Positions 7,525-13,146 of a stretch of DNA of 13,146 nucleotides are shown here, in pieces (the first letter of the stretch is position 1; every line of letters begins with the position of its first letter). The position numbers were made by a program, and so were the translations under genes. The stretch is taken from positions 1-13,146 of the forward strand of contig JBARCX010000233.1 in assembly GCA_049794535.1 (NCBI GenBank). The letters are read 5' to 3'. The notes beneath the pieces were generated by a model. That model worked only from the letters and a program-made list of their open reading frames with translations. It searched no databases and had not been told where the DNA came from. This DNA comes from JBARCX01 sp049794535. GTDB lineage: Bacteria; Pseudomonadota; Gammaproteobacteria; Xanthomonadales; Rhodanobacteraceae.

Positions 7525-8711
7525 GCGGCGTCTCCCAGAATCAAGCAGGCATTGTTGCCACCAAAGGCGAACGAATTGCTCATCAGATGCCGCTGACCGC
7601 CGACGGGCAAATGGTCGCCGATGCGGGTGAACGACAACGGTGGCAGTTCGGGATCGACAGCGCCATTCCATACCTGCGGCGGCAGTCGACGTGCGGCGCG
7701 GTTGTCGGTCAGGCTCAGCCAGCAAAACGCGGCCTCCAGTGCCCCAGCTGCCGCAAGGGTATGGCCAGTCAGCGACTTGGTGGAAGAGCACGGCGTGCCA
7801 TGCGGGAACACGGCGGCTACGGCACGGCTTTCCATCCGATCGTTGTGTTCGGTGGCCGTACCGTGCAGGTTGAGATAGTCGATCTGCGTGGCCTCCAGCC
7901 CCGCTTGTGCCAGCGCGGTGCGCATCGCCTGTTGCGCGCCACGCCCTTCAGGATCAGGCGATGACATGTGATACGCATCCGAGCTGGCGCCGCTGCCCAG
8001 CAGCTGTACTGGGCCGAGATCGCGGGTCATCAGGAACAGCACGGCGCCTTCGCCAATGTTGATGCCACGGCGATGGCGCGAAAACGGTTCGCAACGGGTG
8101 CTATCCATCGCCTCCAGTGCGTGGAAGCCGTTGATGGGCAACCTGGCCAACGTATCCACACCACCGCACAGCACGGCATCGCAAAGGCCAAGTTGAAGCA
8201 AACGCTGGGCACTGATCAATGCACGCGCGCCGGAGGTACATGCGGTGGAGATGGCATAGCAGGGGCCGGCGAGGTCCAGCCATTCGGCGAGAAATTCGGC
8301 AGGTGCGCCCAATTCCTGATGCGCGTAGCGATAGTTCGCCGGCCACTCGCTTTCGCGCTGGTAGTGGCCGATGCCGTGCGTGGCTTCCTCGATACCGGTG
8401 GTGCTGGTGCCGAGCACTACGCCAATACGTTCGCGGCCATAGCGCTGAATAACCGTTTGAATGTCAGCTTCGATTTCTTGTGCAGCGGCAAGCAGCAGGC
8501 GGTTATTGCGATTGTCGCGGGTGGCAGAAAGCGCCGCCGGCATGGCGGGCAACGGCATGCGCACGCTACCTAGCGGCGGTGCGTTACCGGGCACCCAATC
8601 GGCTTCCGGGCGCAGGCCGCTGTCATCGCCGGAAAACAACGCTTCGCGCACCGCATGCTTGCCTGCGCCGAGTGTGCAGATCACCCCCAGCGCATTCAGG
8701 TACGCACTCAT
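7521..8711 (-). CDS. Beta-ketoacyl-ACP synthase of the pigment operon (ApeO-like)
   Basis: A 396-residue thiolase-fold ketosynthase that extends the acyl-ACP chain with malonyl-ACP. It has the complete triad: Cys158 in ISTACTSGA, His283 in NLHGTATEHND and His317 in KSLTGHTLAAAGALEA, with Lys312 beside it. The N-terminus (ALGVICTLGAGK), then RNNRLLLAA, resembles the ketosynthases of aryl polyene clusters more than housekeeping FabB or FabF. ATG 8711 overlaps the methyltransferase stop as ATGA. In studied aryl polyene systems this enzyme works as a heterodimer with a chain-length factor (ApeC); none is visible in the window, so the partner would lie upstream of position 13146 or elsewhere. Confidence 0.93.
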   Translation of the reverse strand: MSAYLNALGVICTLGAGKHAVREALFSGDDSGLRPEADWVPGNAPPLGSVRMPLPAMPAALSATRDNRNNRLLLAAAQEIEADIQTVIQRYGRERIGVVLGTSTTGIEEATHGIGHYQRESEWPANYRYAHQELGAPAEFLAEWLDLAGPCYAISTACTSGARALISAQRLLQLGLCDAVLCGGVDTLARLPINGFHALEAMDSTRCEPFSRHRRGINIGEGAVLFLMTRDLGPVQLLGSGASSDAYHMSSPDPEGRGAQQAMRTALAQAGLEATQIDYLNLHGTATEHNDRMESRAVAAVFPHGTPCSSTKSLTGHTLAAAGALEAAFCWLSLTDNRAARRLPPQVWNGAVDPELPPLSFTRIGDHLPVGGQRHLMSNSFAFGGNNACLILGDAA

Positions 8712-9430
8712 GCGTGATCGAGCGGCTTGCGTGCGGCGGCATTAACCAGCGTTTCATCACGCTGGCCGGGCGGTGGTGGCTGGCGCAAACCCCAGCGTTC
8801 GAGCAAGCCGAAATCGCTTGAGCGGCTCCACCACAGATAGGGCAGGGATACGTTGCGCTGATCGAACACAAAACCCTGCGCGCGCAACATGTCCAGATAA
8901 CCGTCGGCACTTTTCTGCACATGCATCGGGTGGCGGAAGAACCAGCGGATCACCCAGCTATCGATGTAGGCCTTGGTCGACTCGGCGAACAGCAGCAGGC
9001 CGCCAGGTTTCAGCACGCGCCAGAACTCAGCCAGTGCGCGATCCTGTTCGACCAGGTGATGGAAGGTCTGATGACAGAACACGATGTCCACGCTCGCATC
9101 TGGCAATCGGATCTGCGCGCAATCGCCAGCGATCAGTTCGGCGGCGATGCCTTCGCGTTCCGCTTCGGCTCGCGATAGTTCAAGGCTATGTGGATCGGCA
9201 TCCAGGCCGATCAAGCGGTCGGGCCGAAACGCCTCGCGTAGCAGGCGGAACGACTTGCCTTGACCGCAACCTACATCGAGCAGCACACCGCCTTGCGGCG
9301 TGGGTTCGCCGGCTAGTCGCTTGAGATCGTTGATCGCCACGCGCAGCACGTGATGCTGCCAGGTATGGCTGCGCAGAAAATGGAAACCGATGCGGGTTTC
9401 TTCAACGTAGGTGGGGCTGGCGTAGGTCAT
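8708..9430 (-). CDS. Class I SAM-dependent methyltransferase
   Basis: A 240-residue methyltransferase with the SAM-binding motif LLDVGCGQGKS (about 51-60), an acidic motif II (GLDAD), and the later IVFCHQTFHHL and LKPGGLLLFAE strands of the UbiE/BioC-like class. Aryl polyene clusters often carry a methyltransferase acting on the aryl head group; that substrate is inference here. The start is ATG 9430 at MTYASPTYVEE. The frame is open to 9547 but the extra residues are low in protein character and overlap the thioesterase gene. It is the only operon member not overlapped by the gene before it: 52 nt separate it from the thioesterase stop, and I see no strong ribosome site. In E. coli-type clusters the space between thioesterase and ketosynthase instead holds export genes. 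Confidence 0.88.
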   Translation of the reverse strand: MTYASPTYVEETRIGFHFLRSHTWQHHVLRVAINDLKRLAGEPTPQGGVLLDVGCGQGKSFRLLREAFRPDRLIGLDADPHSLELSRAEAEREGIAAELIAGDCAQIRLPDASVDIVFCHQTFHHLVEQDRALAEFWRVLKPGGLLLFAESTKAYIDSWVIRWFFRHPMHVQKSADGYLDMLRAQGFVFDQRNVSLPYLWWSRSSDFGLLERWGLRQPPPPGQRDETLVNAAARKPLDHA

Positions 9431-9482
9431 GCGGTGCCGGTCAGGTGGGTGTCGCGGAATGATGGATGGAAGGTGCGGAGGC

Positions 9483-9908
9483 TCACGATAAATGGCGCTC
9501 CACCGCATCGACAAAGACATGAGGCGAGGCAAGTTGCATAACACCATCGGCGAGATTTACGGCGACCTGGACAGTGCTGGCGCGGGTCATGCGCTCGCCG
9601 TTTTCAGCATCGCGGATCAGGTAGTGAATCTTCAGCCGGTTTTGCCATTCCACCAGGTCGGCACGCACGCGCAAACGCTGGCCGAAACGGGCCGCGCGTG
9701 CATAGCGCAACTGGATATCGATCACCGGCCATACATAGCCAGAAGCTTTCATCTGCGTGTAGTTGTACCCGAGCCGATCGAGCAGTGCACAGCGCGCAAT
9801 CTCCAGGTACTTCACGTAATGACCGTGCCAAACCACGTCCATCGAATCGACGTCGAAAAACGGTACGGTCACTTCGGTTTCAACGTGCAGTACGCCGCTG
9901 GTGCGCAT
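9483..9908 (-). CDS. 4HBT-family acyl thioesterase (YbgC-like)
   Basis: A 141-residue hotdog thioesterase, expected to release the finished or stalled acyl chain from the carrier protein. The motif FFDVDSMDVVWHGHYVKYLE (about 17-36) aligns with the YbgC active site, with Asp21 at the catalytic aspartate and His28 at the conserved histidine. ATG 9908 has AGGAG six nt upstream and overlaps the preceding acyltransferase gene by 29 nt. Length and motif are normal for the family. Aryl polyene clusters regularly carry such a thioesterase. Confidence 0.9.
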   Translation of the reverse strand: MRTSGVLHVETEVTVPFFDVDSMDVVWHGHYVKYLEIARCALLDRLGYNYTQMKASGYVWPVIDIQLRYARAARFGQRLRVRADLVEWQNRLKIHYLIRDAENGERMTRASTVQVAVNLADGVMQLASPHVFVDAVERHLS

Positions 9909-10881
9909 CGGACTCTCCTGACGTTGAGGGTGATGAGGTAGGCAACTGCCAATACGGATAAAAATTGAACCACTGCTGGGGTGCCAACAGGCAAAGCTGC
10001 GCGAGTCGCTCGGCGTAACGCTGCACCCAGTGTTCGATGGTTGCTTCGCGCTGGCCGCGCTCCCACATCGGGTTCTCGATAAACGGTTCGAGTCGGATCT
10101 GGTAACGACCCTCGATTTTCAGGCAACACATCAGGTTCACTGGGCAGCGCAGCAGGCCGGCCAGCAGCCAGGGGCCTTGCGGAAACGCCGCTGGCTGACC
10201 GAGAAAATCCACCACTACACGACGACCGTCATGCAGCGGTACGCGGTCACCGGCAATCGCCAGCCATTCGCCACGGTCGAGTCGCTGTGACAGATCCAGC
10301 ATCAACGCTGCGTCCATTTCGCTCACCTGTAGCAGCCGCAAGCTGCGATCGCCGGCCTCGCCCTGCAAGCGGTTGAAGTGCGCGATGTGGTGGGTGTGTA
10401 CCAGTACGTTCAATGGCACTTGTTCGCCAAGTTCCGCCAGTGCACGGCAGACATCCAGATTGCCCAGGTGTGTACCGATCAGGATTTGCCCGCGGCCACC
10501 GTCTAAATTCTTTCGCAGGCGTTCGCGCACGCCCGACGGGTCATGCAATTGCACCTGATCGAGCCTTAGCTTGCCGCGCCATACGTCGAGTCGATCCAGC
10601 AGGCTCTCGGCAAAGGCCATGAACTGGCCGAATACGCTACGCAGGCGTGGGCGTAGCTCGGGCCGGTTACTCCATGCCGCGAGATAATTCTGATACTGCC
10701 GTACATTGCGACGCGCGCTGCGGCCGAACACGAAGAAATACAGCACGATCAGGTACAGCACGGGCGTCAGTGGACGACGTCCGAGATGACGCACTGCCAG
10801 CGCGGTGAGCTTCATCAATGCGAAGCTGCCGCGCTCTTTCTGTGTGGCCCAGTGCTGCGTGCGTGCGCTGGTGTCAGTCAT
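9880..10881 (-). CDS. LpxL/HtrB-type lysophospholipid acyltransferase
   Basis: A 333-residue inner-membrane-associated acyltransferase of the LpxL/HtrB superfamily. An N-terminal membrane segment (VLYLIVLYFFVFG, about 41-53) follows an amphipathic start. The catalytic HX4D motif is His138-Asp143 (GTHLGNLDV), and a later GDRVPLHDGR block is typical. It probably moves the polyene acyl chain onto a lipid or sugar-lipid acceptor. In many aryl polyene clusters this domain is fused to a family 2 glycosyltransferase; here only the acyltransferase is present and the protein starts too close to the domain for a fusion. ATG 10881 overlaps the dehydratase stop by 8 nt (ATGACTGA). The frame open to 10965 is a shadow of the dehydratase gene. 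Confidence 0.87.
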   Translation of the reverse strand: MTDTSARTQHWATQKERGSFALMKLTALAVRHLGRRPLTPVLYLIVLYFFVFGRSARRNVRQYQNYLAAWSNRPELRPRLRSVFGQFMAFAESLLDRLDVWRGKLRLDQVQLHDPSGVRERLRKNLDGGRGQILIGTHLGNLDVCRALAELGEQVPLNVLVHTHHIAHFNRLQGEAGDRSLRLLQVSEMDAALMLDLSQRLDRGEWLAIAGDRVPLHDGRRVVVDFLGQPAAFPQGPWLLAGLLRCPVNLMCCLKIEGRYQIRLEPFIENPMWERGQREATIEHWVQRYAERLAQLCLLAPQQWFNFYPYWQLPTSSPSTSGESDAHQRRTAR

Positions 10882-11512
10882 TCGCGCGCACCACACAGAG
10901 ACGGCCAGACGAGGCGTGTGCGCCATCAAGCCGATAAGCGAAATGCAACTTGCTGCGTGCAGCATCGAAGCGCAGGGTCAGCTCGACCTGGTCGCAAGGG
11001 CGCAGTAGTTGTTGAAACTTCAGCGTCTCCATCTCGCGACAATGCATCGATGTACCCAGTCGAGGTGCGGCCAGTGCCAGTGCCCAGCCAACCTGTAGTA
11101 CGCCCGGTAGCACCGGTGCCTGCGGGAAGTGGCCATCGAAGTGAATCAGATCCGGCGGCAAGTGCAGCGTAAGTGTCCAGATGCCGTCCTGCGCGTGTTC
11201 GGCTACGGGTACGACATGGTCGGGGCGCGGCGCTTTCAGCAGCGCATCAAGCGTGTGTGACGCGATATCCGCAGGCATCGCATCACGAACACGATAGTGC
11301 TTCGGTAGCGCAGCACCGTGCTCGATAAGATGCGTTTGCACATGATCCAGCAATGCGTGTCGCCCATGCTGACGCAGCGCATGGATACCCTCTGGATTGA
11401 GCACAAGCAACGCGGCGGTATCGGTGGAGTCCACATAGGCGCCGGCCAGCCACGGATGCGTGCTGAGCTGCGCAAGCATGCTCGATGCTGGCATGTTCGG
11501 CTCGCCGCTCAC
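10874..11512 (-). CDS. Hotdog dehydratase (ApeI-like) with ligase-like N-terminal remnant
   Basis: A 212-residue protein in two parts. Residues about 105-212 are a FabZ/FabA-like hotdog domain with His128 in HFDGHFPQAPVLPGVLQ, expected to dehydrate 3-hydroxyacyl-ACP. Residues about 15-95 resemble the C-terminal subdomain of adenylate-forming ligases: THPWLAGAYV, an alpha/beta stretch, then LPKHYRVRDAMP. In place of the catalytic GK there is Ser85-His86. In classical aryl polyene clusters a full ligase gene (ApeH) sits exactly between the COG4648 gene and this dehydratase, so a fused remnant is a reasonable inference. I chose GTG 11512, which overlaps the upstream stop as GTGA. ATG 11494, with GGCGAG before it, is the alternative and does not affect either domain. 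The frame is open to 12262 but there overlaps real genes in other frames. Confidence 0.82.
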   Translation of the reverse strand: MSGEPNMPASSMLAQLSTHPWLAGAYVDSTDTAALLVLNPEGIHALRQHGRHALLDHVQTHLIEHGAALPKHYRVRDAMPADIASHTLDALLKAPRPDHVVPVAEHAQDGIWTLTLHLPPDLIHFDGHFPQAPVLPGVLQVGWALALAAPRLGTSMHCREMETLKFQQLLRPCDQVELTLRFDAARSKLHFAYRLDGAHASSGRLCVVRAND

Positions 11513-12057
11513 GCACACATCCGGCGCATGCGCTTGCGGAACAGCCATTCGCCGACAAACAGCACGCCCATGATGAAGTAGGCGATCAGGCCGTTGTATA
11601 GCGTCCACCAGGACAGTGGCGCCCACAGTGTGAGTGCCGCCGACATGCCGCCGTTGAACAGAAAGAATCCCACCCAGACCCAGGTGACGATGCGCGTGTA
11701 ACGCACGGCAGCGGGCGGCAGATCGGGTTCGCGCAAACGCGCGACCCGCTCGATAAATGGCGGGCCATAGATCAGGCTCAGCCCGAAGGCGGCCAGCAGC
11801 AGCGCGCAGATCAGGGTGGGATACCAACGCAACAAAGCCGCTTCGCCACTCAGCGCGAGCAGCACGCAGTAGGTCAGCGCGGCACCGACCATCCAGCGGC
11901 CGCCCGGTTCGCGCAGTAGGCTGGGTGCGCGGATCAACCAGATCGCGCCAAGCACCAGTGCGAATACCGGCGGCGATACTTTCTCCATGCCGAAGTACAC
12001 GACAAACGGATACAGCACGCCGGCCACCGGGAGCAGGATGTGGGTCAGTCGTCGCAT
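11509..12057 (-). CDS. COG4648 inner-membrane protein of aryl polyene clusters
   Basis: A 182-residue polytopic membrane protein with about five or six hydrophobic segments (roughly 4-21, 31-43, 56-72, 80-100, 126-142, 150-170). I recognise the conserved COG4648 blocks YPFVVYFGMEKVSPPVFAL, REPDLPPAAVRYTR and TWVWVGFFLFNG. Its biochemical role is not established; it is a constant part of aryl polyene and xanthomonadin-type clusters and probably helps assembly or transport of the product at the membrane. Family members are sometimes mislabelled as DNA gyrase subunit B. ATG 12057 overlaps the carrier protein gene by 13 nt, and its stop forms GTGA with the next gene. Confidence 0.88.
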   Translation of the reverse strand: MRRLTHILLPVAGVLYPFVVYFGMEKVSPPVFALVLGAIWLIRAPSLLREPGGRWMVGAALTYCVLLALSGEAALLRWYPTLICALLLAAFGLSLIYGPPFIERVARLREPDLPPAAVRYTRIVTWVWVGFFLFNGGMSAALTLWAPLSWWTLYNGLIAYFIMGVLFVGEWLFRKRMRRMCA

Positions 12058-12389
12058 GGGGCTCGCTGAGCTTCGACGTAAGCGGCCAGGTTGGCGATGG
12101 TGGCGAAATGCTGGCGCGCATGCTTCGCGTCCGACTCGATGCGGATTGCATAGCGTTTCTGCAGTGCCAGTGCCAGTTCCAGCGCGTCCACCGAATCCAA
12201 TCCCAGGCCTTCGCCGAACAATGGCTGGTCGACCGGAATATCCGCGGGGGAGAGATCTTCAAGGTTCAGCGTGTCAATGATCAGCTGAGCGATTTCCAGT
12301 TCGAGAGCGGCCTGTTCGAGAGCGGCCTGTTCGAGAGCGGCTTGCTCGAGTGCGGCCTGATCGAGTGCGGAATGTTCCGGTGTGTTCAC
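12045..12389 (-). CDS. Acyl carrier protein with N-terminal AALEQ repeats
   Basis: A 114-residue carrier protein on which the polyene chain would be built. The carrier domain is about residues 31-110, with phosphopantetheine attachment at Ser66 in GLGLDSVDALEL. Before it lies an unusual extension of four AALE(Q/L) units (residues 12-31), predicted to be helical, encoded by a 15-bp tandem repeat. Typical carrier proteins of these clusters are about 80-90 residues. GTG 12389 overlaps the upstream acyltransferase stop as GTGA; GGGAG lies about 11 nt upstream. No other start codon lies between it and the carrier domain, so the repeats are probably translated. E. coli-type clusters have two carrier proteins (ApeE, ApeF) here; only one is present, as in the Xanthomonas pigment cluster. 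Confidence 0.9.
   Translation of the reverse strand: MNTPEHSALDQAALEQAALEQAALEQAALELEIAQLIIDTLNLEDLSPADIPVDQPLFGEGLGLDSVDALELALALQKRYAIRIESDAKHARQHFATIANLAAYVEAQRAPCDD
12301..12375. repeat. 15-bp tandem repeat inside the carrier protein gene
   Basis: Five adjacent 15-bp units of the form TCGAGAGCGGCCTGT on the plus strand. Units one and two (12301-12330) are identical. Unit three (12331-12345) differs at two positions, unit four (12346-12360) at two, and unit five (12361-12375) at three. On the coding strand they give the AALEQ/AALDQ repeat at the carrier protein N-terminus. The 15-bp period keeps the reading frame whatever the copy number. Confidence 0.9.
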
Positions 12390-13146
12390 GATGCGGCGAG
12401 CTCCCTCAGAAAAAGTTGGTGCAAGTAGTCGTTGAGCCGGCGTGAGGCTATCGGCAGCGGTGCGTCATCGTTGAATGGCGCAAGTTCGATATCCGTACCT
12501 ACACGCAGGTGTACCTGAAAGCGGCGGTCAGGGATGCGGTACCACGGCTCAGCCTTGGTCAGGGTGGTGGGCTTCACCGTGATGTATACCGGAGTGATCG
12601 TACGCGCACCACGCAGAGCGATGGCGGCCGCACCGCGATGAAATACCGGTGCTTGGTCGGGCGTGGTGCGCGTACCTTCGGGAAACACCACCAGGCACTG
12701 CCCCTCGCGCAGCACATCGGCAGCGCGTTCGAGCATATCCGGGCTACCGTTGTTGCTGATGTACTGCGCTGCACGCAGCGGCCCGCGCGTGCATGGGTTG
12801 CTCCACAAGCCAGCCTTCACTATGCAGTTGGCATCGCGGATCTGTGCGATCAGGAACACCACGTCGATCAGCGACGGATGGTTGGCAACAATCATCTGCC
12901 CAGGCTGGCCCAAGCGCTCCGCGCCATCAATGCGAAAGTCGAGCACGCGCATGCGATGCATAAACATCACATGCAGCCGAAACGCATGGCTGATAGCCGC
13001 GCGAGCACGGCGACGGTGTGTGATGGCATCGCCAGGCAAGCAGGCCAGCAGTGGCAGAATCACCAGCCGCAGACACAGGCCGCCAAGGCCAAACAGCACG
13101 AAGCTGGCGCCGGTGGCCAGCAACCGCCATAGCCAGAAGTCGCCGC
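12386..13146 (-). CDS. PlsC-type 1-acylglycerol-3-phosphate acyltransferase, 5' partial
   Basis: A membrane-associated acyltransferase of the PlsC family, at least 250 residues in the window. The N-terminal hydrophobic segment (FVLFGLGGLCLRLVILPLL) is followed by HX4D in ANHPSLIDV, the acceptor-binding block FPEGTRT and a C-terminal PVYITVKP strand. It probably acylates a lysolipid acceptor for the pigment. TTG at 13123 could be read as a start, but the frame stays open to the window edge and encodes GDFWLWRLLATG, which continues the usual family N-terminus. I therefore treat the gene as truncated by the window, with its start beyond 13146. Its stop overlaps the carrier protein start as GTGA. 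Aryl polyene clusters carry this gene directly before the carrier protein. Confidence 0.88.
   Translation of the reverse strand, partial: GDFWLWRLLATGASFVLFGLGGLCLRLVILPLLACLPGDAITHRRRARAAISHAFRLHVMFMHRMRVLDFRIDGAERLGQPGQMIVANHPSLIDVVFLIAQIRDANCIVKAGLWSNPCTRGPLRAAQYISNNGSPDMLERAADVLREGQCLVVFPEGTRTTPDQAPVFHRGAAAIALRGARTITPVYITVKPTTLTKAEPWYRIPDRRFQVHLRVGTDIELAPFNDDAPLPIASRRLNDYLHQLFLRELAAS

Noticed and set aside
7968..8573. 201-residue plus-strand frame opposite the ketosynthase
   Set aside because: Antisense shadow of a gene with an intact active site.
11513..12262. Long upstream extension of the ApeI-like dehydratase frame
   Set aside because: It runs out of frame through the COG4648 and carrier protein genes and encodes Arg/His-rich nonsense.
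13121..13123. TTG as start of the PlsC-type acyltransferase
   Set aside because: The frame is open to the window edge and the residues before it fit the family N-terminus, so the start lies outside.
12509..13132. 207-residue plus-strand frame opposite the PlsC-type acyltransferase
   Set aside because: Antisense shadow; the minus-strand frame carries all family motifs.

Overview
The window is high-GC DNA on which almost every gene is recognisable. It most resembles a gammaproteobacterium of the Xanthomonadales, in the Rhodanobacter / Dyella / Luteibacter area. That placement is inferred from the mix of genes: a xanthomonadin/aryl-polyene type operon with a single acyl carrier protein, a subtilase autotransporter, and a small secreted protein family common in Xanthomonadales and Pseudomonas. 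There is no rRNA or marker gene to confirm it.

Left part (1-5.6 kb): a thiolase (minus strand) and an isovaleryl-CoA dehydrogenase (minus strand) flank a large plus-strand autotransporter serine protease. The thiolase and the autotransporter diverge from a 346-bp intergenic region. The autotransporter and the dehydrogenase converge on a hairpin that can terminate both. The thiolase and dehydrogenase are acyl-CoA catabolism enzymes. The autotransporter is predicted to be a lipidated surface subtilase, comparable in layout to NalP and SphB1.

Middle (5.7-6.3 kb): a small secreted two-cysteine protein of unknown function, then about 120 bp of non-coding DNA holding a purine-rich inverted repeat.

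Right part (6.3 kb to the end): a tightly packed minus-strand operon of nine genes for an aryl polyene or xanthomonadin-like pigment lipid. In transcription order: PlsC-type acyltransferase (cut by the window edge), acyl carrier protein, COG4648 membrane protein, hotdog dehydratase with an unusual N-terminal extension, LpxL-type acyltransferase, 4HBT thioesterase, SAM methyltransferase, ketosynthase, second hotdog dehydratase, ketoreductase (ten reading frames including the partial one). Most junctions overlap by 4-29 nt. Acyl chains on the carrier protein would be extended by the ketosynthase, reduced by the ketoreductase and dehydrated by the two hotdog proteins to conjugated double bonds; the acyltransferases, thioesterase and membrane protein would release the product and attach it to lipid in the membrane.

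Parts known from classical aryl polyene clusters but not seen here are an intact adenylating ligase, an ammonia lyase or other source of the aromatic starter, a chain-length factor, a second carrier protein, and the LolA-like and MMPL export genes. They may lie beyond position 13146 or elsewhere. The most interesting points are the ligase-like remnant fused to the first dehydratase, a 15-bp tandem repeat inside the carrier protein gene, and the purine-rich inverted repeat at the end of the operon.
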